A stretch of 64,000 nucleotides of DNA, taken from UBA6623 sp965217195. Its GTDB lineage: Bacteria > Acidobacteriota > Terriglobia > Bryobacterales > UBA6623. The stretch is from positions 124,001-188,000 of the forward strand of contig CBDCHL010000005.1 of NCBI GenBank assembly GCA_965217195.1. The letters run 5' to 3'. Position numbers and translations under genes: made by a program. Below are positions 24,822 to 34,226 of the stretch, piece by piece (the stretch's first letter is position 1; every line of letters begins with the position of its first letter). Under the pieces are notes generated by a model that was not told the DNA's origin, did no database searches, and saw only the letters and a list, made by a program, of their open reading frames with translations.

Positions 24822-26015
24822 TTAATCACCGGGTGTCAGGACTGCCTCGGATGCCTCGACTTTTTGGAAGCCCAGTCCGGCGACGAGTTCCTCGATGTCG
24901 TCGTTGGTGAGGCCCTTGCGACCATCCGCCAAGGCGGTGAAGGCTTTGTAGACACGCATGAGATCTTCGCGGTTCAGCTCGGGAAAGCCCAGGTCTTTCA
25001 CACGTTCGTGGAGCGCATGACGGCCGCTGTGCTTGCCGAGAACGAGGTTCGTCGCCGGCACGCCAACCTGTTGGGGCCGCATGATTTCGTAGGTCAACGG
25101 ATTCTTCAGATAGCCGTCCTGGTGGATGCCCGCTTCGTGGGCAAAGGCATTGGCCCCGACGATGGCTTTATTCGGCTGAACGCCAAAAGCAATTAAGCTG
25201 CCGAGCAGTTGACTGGCGCCGTAGAGAAGTTCAGTGCGGATGTTCGTGTGGAAGGGCAACCGGTCGTTGCGGACGTTCATGGCCATCACGACTTCTTCCA
25301 GCGCACAATTACCGGCACGTTCGCCGATTCCGTTGATCGTGCATTCAATTTGGCGCGCCCCGGCGCCCAGCGCCGCCAGAGCATTGGCTTCCGCCAAACC
25401 CAGGTCGTCGTGCGTATGCACGCTCACGATCGCACGATCGCCCACCGCGTCCACGATGCGGCCGATGATTTCGGCGTAGTGCTCGGGCACCATGAAACCG
25501 ACCGTGTCGGGGATGTTCACCGTCCTTGCTCCGGCATCGACCGTGGCTTTCGAGATGGCGCACAGAAAATCCATGTCGGTGCGCGTAGCGTCTTCGGCGG
25601 AAAACTCCACGTCATCGATGTACTTCTTGGCCTGCTCGACCGCGGCGACGGCGTCTTCCATCACCTTCTCCTGCGTCATGTTGAGCTTGTATTGAAGATG
25701 AATCTCGCTGGTGGCTATGAAGGTGTGCAGGCAGGGCTTCTTCGCTCCGTCGAGGGCTTTGATCGCGCGCTCCACATCGATTGGAACGGCCCGCGCCAGC
25801 GCGGCGACGCGAACGTCTTCATATTCACGCGCAACGGCCCGGACCGCTTCGAAATCGCCTTCCGAGGCGATTGGAAAACCGGCTTCCAATAGGTCGACGC
25901 CGAGATCCACAAGATGTTTGGCCATTTGCAGCTTCTCGGGCGTCGTCATACTGCAGCCTGGGGACTGCTCGCCGTCTCTCAAGGTGGTGTCGAAAATGTA
26001 TACACGGTCGGACAT
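24822..26015 (-). CDS. leuA: 2-isopropylmalate synthase lacking the regulatory domain
   Basis: The catalytic and linker part of LeuA, which joins acetyl-CoA and 2-oxoisovalerate in leucine synthesis. DRE-TIM motif FDTTLRDGEQSPG, metal ligands in VSVHTHDDLGLAEANALAAL, GIGERAGNCALEEVVMA, and linker blocks NAFAHEAGIHQDG and LGKHSGRHAL. The protein ends at residue 397 after DDIEELVAGLG, whereas ordinary LeuA is about 500-520 residues with a C-terminal leucine-sensing dimer domain. No trace of that domain follows; repeat D2 does. It could be a naturally short isoform, homocitrate-synthase-like, but the motifs favour LeuA. Divergent from a LysR gene. Confidence 0.9.
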   Translation of the reverse strand: MSDRVYIFDTTLRDGEQSPGCSMTTPEKLQMAKHLVDLGVDLLEAGFPIASEGDFEAVRAVAREYEDVRVAALARAVPIDVERAIKALDGAKKPCLHTFIATSEIHLQYKLNMTQEKVMEDAVAAVEQAKKYIDDVEFSAEDATRTDMDFLCAISKATVDAGARTVNIPDTVGFMVPEHYAEIIGRIVDAVGDRAIVSVHTHDDLGLAEANALAALGAGARQIECTINGIGERAGNCALEEVVMAMNVRNDRLPFHTNIRTELLYGASQLLGSLIAFGVQPNKAIVGANAFAHEAGIHQDGYLKNPLTYEIMRPQQVGVPATNLVLGKHSGRHALHERVKDLGFPELNREDLMRVYKAFTALADGRKGLTNDDIEELVAGLGFQKVEASEAVLTPGD

Positions 26016-26090
26016 TCCGTTGCCTCCGGGATCAGGAACGCACGTCTACGCGGTGGGAGACGGGCAGGGGTGTTCCCCTCTAGTTAATCA

Positions 26091-26125
26091 AGAAACACCC
26101 TATAATGCAAATTTATAGTGTTTCT
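26091..26125. promoter_or_regulatory. Palindromic operator candidate between leuA and the LysR gene
   Basis: An imperfect inverted repeat: AGAAACACCCTATAA (26091-26105) against TTATAGTGTTTCT (26113-26125), with a perfect 7-bp outer pair AGAAACA/TGTTTCT. It sits in an AT-rich island in an otherwise GC-rich gap between divergent genes, as expected for a regulator site or the leuA promoter. Confidence 0.5.
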
Positions 26126-26496
26126 ATGCGGTATGATGTATTCTGATTGAATAAACGTGGCTTATTAGGGTTCGCTGCCCTATTTGAAATATTGTTGATT
26201 GTGGCGGGTGGAGCCCGATACCGCCTCTGAAGGCCTGGGAAAAATCGGGAGCCTCCTCAATTCTGGGCCGGCATCCACCAGATACAGAGCCCAGAGCGCA
26301 AGCGACGGGCCAAGGGCAGGCAACCGCAACGCGCTCCGGCACCGCGTCTCCCCGACCCGTCGCGCATTTCGGCACAGTCTTCGGTCTACTCGAAACTGTT
26401 GTGCCCTTGGCCCGCGCTTGCACTCTGGGCTCTGTATCCGCGCTCTGCATTGTTTGCACGGACGGGAGTATGACGGAATGAAGAGGGAGGTTGATC
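26126..26496. other. Intergenic region upstream of the LysR gene
   Basis: About 370 bp with no supported gene. The AT-rich left end (to about 26165) adjoins the palindrome. The rest is GC-rich, and short ORFs here show no family features. Confidence 0.4.
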
Positions 26497-27384
26497 GTGG
26501 ACGTTTCTCTGCTTGAAACTTTCGTGGCGGTCGTCGAGGAGGGCAGCTTCTCGGGGGCGGGCCGGAAGCTGCTGCGCACGCAGCCGGCGATTTCGCTGGC
26601 CCTCAAGCGCCTGGAATCCGAGTTGGAAGAGAAGTTGATCGACCGCTCGTCGAAACAATTGACGTTGACCGACGCCGGGCGCGTGGTGTTCGACTACGCT
26701 CGGCGGTTTGACGGGCTTGACCGGGAGTTGCGCAACGCTATCGTTGAGATGCGAGACAAACGGGCAGGGCGGTTGACGATCGGCGCCAACGAGTCCACCG
26801 CGCTTTACTTGATCGGTCATATCGAAAGATATCGGCGGCTCTACCCGGGAGTAAAGGTGGAAATTCGCCGTAGTTTGTCGAGCCGGATTCCCGAAGCGCT
26901 TTTGGCCGGATCGTTGGATCTGGGAGCAATCAGTTACGCGCCGGCCGATTCCGGGTTGGCGGCGCTCGAGATCTACACGGATTCGCTGACCTTCATCGTT
27001 GCACCGGAGCACCGTTTCGCGAGCCGGGACGAGGTCGGCATTGAGGAGTTGGGCATGGAAACCTTTATCGCGCATAACGTTATTTCGCCCTATCGCGCAG
27101 CGGTGATCGACACGTTCCGTCGGCACCAAGTGGCGCTGAATATGGAAGTCGAGATGCCAACGATCGAGACGATTCGAAAGCTGGTGCAACTGAACATGGG
27201 CGTGGCGTTCTTGCCCAAGATGTGCGTTGAGCAGGAAATTCGGGCCGGTGCGCTGGCCGAAGTTGGGGTTCGTGAGATTCAGGTAGAGCGCAAGATCAGG
27301 TTGGTTTATCCGGCGAAGCGGCAGGCCTCCTATGCGGCACAGGCGTTTTTGGACCTTGTGCCGGGCGCCGGGGAGTTGCCTTAG
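26497..27384 (+). CDS. LysR-family transcriptional regulator
   Basis: A 295-residue LTTR. Winged HTH at residues 1-60 (FVAVVEEGSFSGAGRKLLRTQPAISLALKRLESELEEKLIDRSSKQLTLTDAG), then a periplasmic-binding-like effector domain (GRLTIGANESTALYLIGHIERYRRLYPGVKVEIRRS). GTG 26497 is chosen over TTG 26491 because GAGGGAGG ends at 26490, giving a 6-nt spacing. Divergent from leuA across a palindrome, so it may control leuA or itself; the effector is unknown. Confidence 0.9.
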   Translation: MDVSLLETFVAVVEEGSFSGAGRKLLRTQPAISLALKRLESELEEKLIDRSSKQLTLTDAGRVVFDYARRFDGLDRELRNAIVEMRDKRAGRLTIGANESTALYLIGHIERYRRLYPGVKVEIRRSLSSRIPEALLAGSLDLGAISYAPADSGLAALEIYTDSLTFIVAPEHRFASRDEVGIEELGMETFIAHNVISPYRAAVIDTFRRHQVALNMEVEMPTIETIRKLVQLNMGVAFLPKMCVEQEIRAGALAEVGVREIQVERKIRLVYPAKRQASYAAQAFLDLVPGAGELP

Positions 27385-27514
27385 CAGCGTCGCGGGCGTC
27401 AGCGATGGCGCGGCGGTACAATGCTTGCTGTCGATGACCGAACCCTACATGCCCCGGTTCACGCGTCGGGGAATGAACTCGGCCGGCACACTCGATTTCG
27501 GAAGGAGTTTTCCA

Positions 27515-29173
27515 GTGGCCTTTCGACAGACTATTGTCGCTCTTACGGCGATATTCGTAATTGGCTGCGGAGATACCACCGCACCGACTTTCACGACCGC
27601 GCCGTCACTGGCTCCCAATCCGAACCCGGCCGTGCCGCTCGCTGCTGTTGTCTCCGCCACGACGGATGAGCCCGCCGAGTTGGTTATCGAAGTCAGCGAC
27701 GGCGAACGCGAGTGGAAAGTCCCCGGTCTCGGCCACCCGGTGGCGGAGCACGCGAGGGCGGTACTCGGATTCAAGGCCGGCCGAAAACATCACCTTCGCG
27801 TGAGGGCTCGCGACCAGGCCGGCAACGTGAGTACCGACGTTCACGAGCTGGAGTTCAAAACCGCTCCCTTGCCCGACGACTTTCCCCCGATCAAAGCCAC
27901 CGTGGCCGTCCCCGACAAGATGGAGCCGGGCGTGACGCTTTTTGCTCCGATGAAGTGGCCTACCGGTGGAGAAGCGGACGAGGAGTACGGCCTCGCGTTG
28001 GCTGTGGATGCCGACGGCGAGGTGGTCTGGTATTACCGCGGCAACGAGGCCATCGGGGATCCGCATCCGCTGCCGAATGGCAATCTGCTTTGCGACATCG
28101 GACACAACCGAGCCTTCGAAATGGACATGCTCGGTAACGTCGTCGCGCAGTGGCACGCCGCCCGGCACCCCAATCCCGAGGCTGTCGAGAAAGTCCCCGA
28201 AGGATCGATCCCCGTCGAAACCGAGACGTTTCACCACGGGATTATCCAGATGCCCTCGGGGAATTTGCTGGTCCTCTCGACGGAGCTGAGGGAGATCGAG
28301 AACTATCCCACCGATCCCGCCAAACCGGATGCGGCTAGGGAAACCGCGAAAGTCATTGGCGATGTCGTCGTGGAATTTGCTCGGGACGGGTCGATTGTCG
28401 GCGAATGGAAGCTAATGGATATGCTGGACGTCCACCGAGTCGGGTACGATTCATTGGCGCCGATCTGGAACGACTGGGCGTACACGGAAGTCGAGGGCAT
28501 GACCAGGGATTGGGCGCACGGGAACAGTATCTTTTACGATGCCTCGGATAACTCGATCGTCCTGTCATTCCGCCACCAGGATGCGGTTGTGAAATTCTCG
28601 CGCGAGAGCGGGGAGCTGATCTGGATCCTGGGTACGCACGAAGGGTGGAAGGATCCCTGGAAACCCTACCTGCTCGAACCGCAGGGAGAACTTGCCTGGC
28701 AATACCACCAGCACGGGGCCAAGACGACCCCGTCAGGGACCTTGTTGTTATTTGATAACGGCAACTTGCGTTCGTGGCCGCCCGGAAAGAAACTGGACGA
28801 CAAGGATAGTTACAGCCGCGCGGTTGAGTACGCCATTGATGCCGCCACCAAGAAGGTGGACCAAGTCTGGGCATACGGTGGTCCCGGAGACGAGATCTTT
28901 TTCTCGCCCTTCATCAGTGAAGCGGACCTTTTGCCTGAGACCGGTAATGTCCTGGTCACCGATGGAGGGCGCGTTCGCGACAAGGACGGAAATGCATCGA
29001 GCGACATCCCCGGCGGCCGGCATTGGGCGCGGATCGTCGAAGTAACCCACACCAACCCGCCGGAGAAAGTCTTCGAGTTGGTTGTGGACAGCGGCGATGA
29101 GGAAGATCCGATCGGCTGGGCCGTGTATCGGAGTGAGCGGTTGGCCGACCTCTATTTCGCTTCGCCCCACTGA
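27515..29173 (+). CDS. Arylsulfotransferase (ASST)-like lipoprotein
   Basis: A 552-residue exported protein. GTG 27515 follows GGAAGGAG with good spacing and opens a lipoprotein signal (ALTAIFVIGC, Cys as lipobox). An Ig-like N-terminal beta domain (residues about 25-125) precedes the six-bladed propeller of the PF05935 arylsulfotransferase family, with YGLALAVDADGEVVWYYRG, HPLPNGNLLCDIGHNRAFEMDMLGNVV, HHGIIQMPSGNLLVLSTE and DWAHGNSIFYDASDNSIVLSFRHQDAVVKFSRESGELIW. The family moves sulfate between phenols, but many members are of unknown function. Follows the LysR gene by 130 bp. Confidence 0.82.
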   Translation: MAFRQTIVALTAIFVIGCGDTTAPTFTTAPSLAPNPNPAVPLAAVVSATTDEPAELVIEVSDGEREWKVPGLGHPVAEHARAVLGFKAGRKHHLRVRARDQAGNVSTDVHELEFKTAPLPDDFPPIKATVAVPDKMEPGVTLFAPMKWPTGGEADEEYGLALAVDADGEVVWYYRGNEAIGDPHPLPNGNLLCDIGHNRAFEMDMLGNVVAQWHAARHPNPEAVEKVPEGSIPVETETFHHGIIQMPSGNLLVLSTELREIENYPTDPAKPDAARETAKVIGDVVVEFARDGSIVGEWKLMDMLDVHRVGYDSLAPIWNDWAYTEVEGMTRDWAHGNSIFYDASDNSIVLSFRHQDAVVKFSRESGELIWILGTHEGWKDPWKPYLLEPQGELAWQYHQHGAKTTPSGTLLLFDNGNLRSWPPGKKLDDKDSYSRAVEYAIDAATKKVDQVWAYGGPGDEIFFSPFISEADLLPETGNVLVTDGGRVRDKDGNASSDIPGGRHWARIVEVTHTNPPEKVFELVVDSGDEEDPIGWAVYRSERLADLYFASPH

Positions 29174-29519
29174 TGATGGGAGCCGCCGAAAGATCATCGC
29201 CACATGCGACACAGGCGTGGACGGAAGTCCACGTCACCATGTCCCAAGTCCCGATCAAAGTTCTCTCGCGGCCCTTGGCTCAAACGTGGACTCTCGTCCA
29301 CGTCAGCCCCCGGAAGGGGGCGCGGGAAAGTAGCCCACGGTGAAGCGAAGCGAAACCGTGGGTCCCCGCCCAAAAACACGATAAGCCCCGGATGGGGCGT
29401 AGGAACAACCGCCCGATTCAGGCCCCCGGCGCACACGAAACGAACACGCCGATGGTCCCTGTTTTCGGGTAACGATCTTGCAGCCGCTTCGGGTTGTTGT
29501 GATTGAGGATGGCCGACCA
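29174..29519. repeat. Repeat cluster D3 + A2 at the 3' end of the acyl-ligase gene
   Basis: No gene. D3 at 29212-29310 holds GGCGTGGACGGAAGTCCACG and a second hairpin GTGGAC..GTCCAC with CAGCCCC. A variant of A lies at about 29331-29376: CCCACGGTGAAGCGAAGCGAAACCGTGGG. The cluster ends where the acyl-ligase gene stops prematurely. Confidence 0.65.
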
Positions 29520-32500
29520 CTACCGTTCCCCCGCCACGATCCGCAGAAACCCATCGCCGTCCATTGCCGCCGTGTCGCCGGTCCGTAGCCAGCCGTCTTC
29601 GAGGGTCGCCTCGCCGGCCGCGGGGTCGTCGGCGTAGCCAAGCATGCGGCTCGGACCTTTAATCCACAACGCGCCGGCCTCGTCCGGGGCGGCGATCTCT
29701 CCGGTCGCCGGATCAACGACTTTCGCAACCAACCCCGGCAGCGGATGCCCCACGGTTCCTGGTTTTGTTCCGATTTGTCTTCGATGTCCTTGGATGTAAT
29801 CGGGAATGTTCAGAGCGACCACGGCGGTCATCTCCGCCAAGCCGTAGCCCTCGATCAACGGCAGGCCGAACTTCTCTTCAAAGCCTTGCGCGAGAGCATC
29901 GGAGGCGAAATCTCCGCCGACCAAGGCGCAGCGGAGCGCGGTTAGATCTTCCCGCGGAATCTGCTCGAGATACCGCCCATAAAGATCGGGCGGTGCGACG
30001 AAGATGGTTACCTCGGCATCGCGAGCAAGTCGGCCCACCGCGGGGCCGTCTCTCGGGTCGGGGACGTACGCCGCGCCGCAGCCGGTCAGAAGCGGAAACC
30101 ACAACGTTCCTGTTAGCCCCATCGCGCGGCTGAACGGCAGCACTCCCATGACGCGGTCGTTGCGCTTGACCCAGAAAACCTGCGCCAGGGCTTCGACGTT
30201 GGCGATAAGGTTGGCGTGGGAGAGCAGGACGGCTTTGCGTCGCCCGCCGGTTCCCGCGGTGAAGATGATCGCGGCCGGGGCGTCGGCGCCGGAGACTTTT
30301 GCACATGCGAGGGCCTGGAGAACCCGGGCAGGTGTTCGGAAAGCCCCGAGTGACAGCAACGCTCTTTTCCAGCCCGGTGCCGACGAGTGGAGATCCTGGA
30401 TGGTCAGACTCCAACCGGCCGGCGGGAGTTGTGGGTAGCCGGAACTGTGATTGGTGATCAAACCGTCTAGGGCGACATCAGTCGAGAGCAGGCGCAGGGT
30501 TGCGACGTCGGCGTCCGGCGGCAGATTGACCGCCACGCCCCCCGCGACCACGGTCGCCAAATTGGCGAGGACGGCATCGATCGAGGGGGGCAGCGCGATG
30601 CCGACGCGGGGTTCGTTTTGCCCCGCGGCGCGGGCAAGTCGCTTGATTCGGCCGCCCCACAGCAACGCCTCGCTCAACAGCCGTCCGTAGGTAACCGAGC
30701 GGAGTTCATCAACGACGGCGCGCCGAAACCAACGTTTCTTCGCGGTACGGATAAAGCGGAGTTGCAAGGAATCACGGCTGTCGTAGGCGTGTCGCGCGGC
30801 GTCCGAACCGAGTTCCATGACCGCTTGACGGACTTCGACGGTTTTAGCGGTCGAGGCCAAGGGACGGCCGAAGGAGACTGTGATGGGATAGCGTAGATAC
30901 TCCGGGAAGCGGAAGAAGGCTTTGCCGTCTTTCATGCTGAAAATGCTGCCCCAGACACGATCGAGGTTGACCGGAATGATCGGCACCTCGAGGTCGTCGT
31001 CAGCGAGGCCTTCCATGATGCGTTCGAAGCCGGGCTTAAAGCGCATCATATTCCCGGTGCGGCTGACCGAGCCCTCCGCGAAGATACACACGATGTGACC
31101 CTGTCGAAGCTGTTCGCGCGCCAGATCGATGGACTCGGCCACCTTTTCGGGGTCGCCACCTTGGATCGGGATGGCGTGCATGCGGCGCAGGATCCAATTG
31201 AACGCTTTCATTTCGTAATAGGGACGGTAGATCAGAAAGCGCAGGAAGCGTTGTACGCAGCCGCCGACCAAGAAGCCGTCGATATAGGAGAGGTGATTGC
31301 TGACCAACAGAGCCGGCCCGCGAAACGGCACGTTCTCTTGTCCGACGATGCGAATGCGGTAGACGGTGTGGGTCAGCATCCACAACACAAAACGGATCAA
31401 GAAATCGGGCACGACGGTCAGCATGTAGGCCGTGACGACGAAGGTCATGATCCCGAAAACGAAAATAGTCCGATCCGGTCCGATCGCCGCCAAGTCGTTT
31501 AAGGCATAAAGCGCGCCCGAGGCTGCCAGAACGCCGAACATGTTGAGGAAATTGTTCGCCGCGATCAGTCGTCCGCGCTCGCTCGCGTCGCTGCGTTGTT
31601 GCAGCAGGGAATTGAGCGGAACGATAAACAGTCCGCCGGCGAAACCCAACAGAGCCATGAAAAGGCCCGCGCGCAGGAAGGAATCACCGGCCGCCAGCCC
31701 CAGCCCGGCCAATCCCATGCCGATCGAGCCGAGCGGCGTAAGGCCGAGCTCGACCTTGTCGCCGGAAAGTCGTCCCGCCGCCAGGCTGCCGACCGCGATT
31801 CCCAAGCCCATGAAGGCGATCAGGCGGCCGGCCCACGCTTGCCCGGCTTGCCCGGCTTGGAGAGTGTCGCGGGCAAACAGCACGATATCGAGCTGCAACA
31901 GCGCGCCGAGCATCCAAAAGTAGGAGATGCCCAGCACGGTCAGCCAAAGCGGCTTGTCGCGGTAGAGCCTCCGCAGGCCTTGGCCGATTTCACTCCATGG
32001 GTTCAGTTGGAAAGCTTTTCGCACGGCCGGATCGGGAACGCGGCCAATCCCGAAACTTGCCGAGAAACCGGCGACCGCGATCACGACGAGCACGACGCCG
32101 ATGCGCCGGCTGTCCCCGGGCCACGCGGCCAGCATTTCGCTGCCGATCCAGGTGCCGAAGATGATGGCGAGATTGGTCGTCATCTGAACCAAGGCGTTGG
32201 CGCGGGAGAGGTCCTTGTCGGGAACCATCTCGGGCACGATGCCGTATTTCGCCGGGCTGAACAGCGTCGATTGCAAAGCCATCAAAAACAGCACGACGAG
32301 CAAGAATGGAAAACTGCCGATCCAAAGCGCCCACACGGCCAAGAGCATCGAGAAAATTTCGATCGACTTAGTTGCAATCAGAACGGTACGTTTATTGCGG
32401 CTGTCGGCAAGGTGCCCTGCATAGCCCGAAAACAGGAAGAAGGGGAGAATAAAGACCACGCCCACCAGAGCGAGATCTCGGCTTCCCGACCCGCCCGATG

Positions 32501-32630
32501 TTACCGTGGTCGCGAGCAGCGTGACGACGATCTTAAAGACGCTGTCGTTGAAGGCTCCGAGCAGTTGGGTCCACAGCAGGGACGCAAAGCCGCGCAAGCG
32601 GAGCAGGTCTTTGTATTCGCCGAAAGGCAT
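29520..32630 (-). CDS. LplT-PlsC-acyl-ACP synthetase fusion (Aas-like), C-terminally truncated
   Basis: A 1036-residue three-domain protein for recycling lysophospholipids. An MFS-type lysophospholipid transporter (residues about 1-410, like LplT) is followed by a PlsC acyltransferase (SNHLSYIDG is the H-x4-D motif, FAEGSVSRTG the EG motif). An acyl-AMP-forming ligase comes last (P-loop IIFTAGTGGRRKAVLLSH, later EGYGLAEMTAV and GWLRTGDTAAMDGDGFL). Normal Aas plus LplT would total about 1100-1140 residues. This protein stops at FLRIVAGER, just after the A5-type motif, so the roughly 100-residue C-terminal subdomain with the catalytic Lys is absent. Ligase activity is doubtful, while transport and acyl transfer could remain. 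Confidence 0.88.
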   Translation of the reverse strand: MPFGEYKDLLRLRGFASLLWTQLLGAFNDSVFKIVVTLLATTVTSGGSGSRDLALVGVVFILPFFLFSGYAGHLADSRNKRTVLIATKSIEIFSMLLAVWALWIGSFPFLLVVLFLMALQSTLFSPAKYGIVPEMVPDKDLSRANALVQMTTNLAIIFGTWIGSEMLAAWPGDSRRIGVVLVVIAVAGFSASFGIGRVPDPAVRKAFQLNPWSEIGQGLRRLYRDKPLWLTVLGISYFWMLGALLQLDIVLFARDTLQAGQAGQAWAGRLIAFMGLGIAVGSLAAGRLSGDKVELGLTPLGSIGMGLAGLGLAAGDSFLRAGLFMALLGFAGGLFIVPLNSLLQQRSDASERGRLIAANNFLNMFGVLAASGALYALNDLAAIGPDRTIFVFGIMTFVVTAYMLTVVPDFLIRFVLWMLTHTVYRIRIVGQENVPFRGPALLVSNHLSYIDGFLVGGCVQRFLRFLIYRPYYEMKAFNWILRRMHAIPIQGGDPEKVAESIDLAREQLRQGHIVCIFAEGSVSRTGNMMRFKPGFERIMEGLADDDLEVPIIPVNLDRVWGSIFSMKDGKAFFRFPEYLRYPITVSFGRPLASTAKTVEVRQAVMELGSDAARHAYDSRDSLQLRFIRTAKKRWFRRAVVDELRSVTYGRLLSEALLWGGRIKRLARAAGQNEPRVGIALPPSIDAVLANLATVVAGGVAVNLPPDADVATLRLLSTDVALDGLITNHSSGYPQLPPAGWSLTIQDLHSSAPGWKRALLSLGAFRTPARVLQALACAKVSGADAPAAIIFTAGTGGRRKAVLLSHANLIANVEALAQVFWVKRNDRVMGVLPFSRAMGLTGTLWFPLLTGCGAAYVPDPRDGPAVGRLARDAEVTIFVAPPDLYGRYLEQIPREDLTALRCALVGGDFASDALAQGFEEKFGLPLIEGYGLAEMTAVVALNIPDYIQGHRRQIGTKPGTVGHPLPGLVAKVVDPATGEIAAPDEAGALWIKGPSRMLGYADDPAAGEATLEDGWLRTGDTAAMDGDGFLRIVAGER

Positions 32631-33236
32631 GGGTTTGCGACCTGCCGGTCGAAGATCAATCTAATCGTTGCGAAAAGCGTTCGACCGAAAATGCCGGCTC
32701 CTCCGATAACAGCCCCGCAATCTCCTCGATGCCGAAACCCTCGATGTCGTGCACGCTTTCAGCGTGCCGTGGCGCCGGCCCTCGCGACAGGTCTTCTCCG
32801 CCCCTCTCCCGAGTGCATTATTGGCCGCTTCGTTCATGTCCGGCAAGACCGCAAACACCTTGAGCCGCGAAGCGGCGGCAGGAATATAGCCCGGGGTGGG
32901 GCCGAAGGCGCAACCCCGGGGTAGACCCCCACCCGCGCGAGCCCTGAAAGGGCGGCAGGAACGCCGCCGCCCCCATTCATGGCTGTATATTGAAACTGCT
33001 ATTCACATAAAAGAAACTAGACCCGATTTTCACGTAGTCGCACTTGCACCACAGGCTGCTTGTCTAGGACGTTTCAGGACGAGGAGCGCCGGTCGATTCA
33101 TTTCACCAATTCCGTCTGGACCATTTTACTCCTGTCTTCCGGACGATCCAACGCTTATAATCACGTCGTTGGGTCCGCTCGTCGCGTCCACTCGCCGACG
33201 TGCCCGTCGGACAGAACGAAGCCGAGGAGGATCTCA
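32631..33236. repeat. Intergenic repeat cluster C2 + A3 + B6
   Basis: 606 bp without a gene. C2 at 32741-32792 (GTGCACGCTTTCAGCGTGCC hairpin) lies about 110 bp upstream of the acyl-ligase fusion. A3 at 32862-32962 has GCCGCGAAGCGGCGGCAGGA, the CCCGGGGT/ACCCCGGGG pair and GCCCTGAAAGGGCGGCAGGA. B6 at about 32974-33063 is diverged (TTCATGGCTGTATATTG, CACCACAGGCTGCTTG). 33064-33236 precedes the next gene; a ribosome site GAGGAGG is at 33224-33230. Confidence 0.7.
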
Positions 33237-34226
33237 ATGACCCGTCGATCCCTTGTTTTCTTGAGCGTTGCGGCGAGCCTCGCCGTTTCACCCGCGTCCC
33301 CGGCCGACAGCGCCTCGACCGCCCCGCCGGCAGCGGCGAGCACGCCGCGCATGTCCTGGGGCGCGCCCGACCTAACGGGCATCTGGGACTTCCGCACGAT
33401 CACGCCGCTGGAACGCCCTGAAGAGCTGGAGGGCAAAGAGGTCCTCGCCGACCGCGAGGCCGCAGCGTATCAGAAGAAAAGACGCAAGGACCGTAATAAC
33501 GACCAGCGGCCCGAAAAAGCCGCCGACGACGTCAGGCGCGCCTACAACGACTTTTGGCTGGACTATGGAGACAGCCTTACCGAGGATAAGCGAACTTCGC
33601 TGATTGTCGACCCTCCGGAGCGGAAGATTCCCCCACTCACGGCCGCGGGAAAACTACGAGCCGACACCCGGAAAGAAGTCATGGAACGTCCCGCTCACGG
33701 CCCGGAAGACCGCGGTAGTTTTGAGCGTTGCCTACTAGGCTTCAACGCCGGACCCCCGATGCGTCCCGGCGGCTACAACAATAATGTTCAAATCTTCCAG
33801 ACGCAGGATTCCGTGGCGCTGCTTATCGAAATGGTCCACGATGTCCGCGTCGTCCCGTTGGACGGGCGCCCCCATCTGCCGCAAGACATGCGCCAATGGA
33901 AAGGCGACTCACGGGGCCGATGGGATGGGGATACGCTGGTCGTCGAGACCAGGAACTTCACGGAAGCGACGAGCTTCCGCGGATCCGGCCCGAGTATGCA
34001 TCTGATCGAACGCTTCACCCGCCTAAGCCCAGACCGCCTGCTCTACGAGTTTACGATCGACGATCCGGAGTCGTTCACCAAACCCTGGACGGTGGCTGTT
34101 CCTATGAAAAAGACCGACCAGCCGATCTACGAGTACGCCTGCCACGAAGGGAACTACAGCATGGAGAACATGCTGGCGGGCGCTCGGGCACAAGAGAGGG
34201 TCGCGGAACCCGCCAAGGACGAGTAG
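33237..34226 (+). CDS. Secreted protein of unknown function (acidobacterial family)
   Basis: A 329-residue exported protein. The ATG follows GAGGAGG by 6 nt. The signal peptide is MTRRSLVFLSVAASLAVSPASPA. Conserved-looking blocks are APDLTGIWDFRTITPLERP, ERCLLGFNAGPPMRPGGYNNNVQIFQT, GRWDGDTLVVETRNFTEATSFRG and YEYACHEGNYSMENMLAGAR. I recognise this as a secreted family frequent in acidobacteria, but no function is known to me. It is flanked on both sides by composite repeats. Confidence 0.85.
   Translation: MTRRSLVFLSVAASLAVSPASPADSASTAPPAAASTPRMSWGAPDLTGIWDFRTITPLERPEELEGKEVLADREAAAYQKKRRKDRNNDQRPEKAADDVRRAYNDFWLDYGDSLTEDKRTSLIVDPPERKIPPLTAAGKLRADTRKEVMERPAHGPEDRGSFERCLLGFNAGPPMRPGGYNNNVQIFQTQDSVALLIEMVHDVRVVPLDGRPHLPQDMRQWKGDSRGRWDGDTLVVETRNFTEATSFRGSGPSMHLIERFTRLSPDRLLYEFTIDDPESFTKPWTVAVPMKKTDQPIYEYACHEGNYSMENMLAGARAQERVAEPAKDE

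Noticed and set aside
24822..26015. Homocitrate synthase or citramalate synthase instead of LeuA
   Set aside because: N-terminal DTTLRDGEQSPG and the NAFAHEAGIHQDG/LGKHSGRHAL blocks fit LeuA better; the short length alone is not enough.
29174..29519. CRISPR-like array from repeated GTGGAC hairpins
   Set aside because: Only two or three dissimilar units with no regular spacers and no cas genes.
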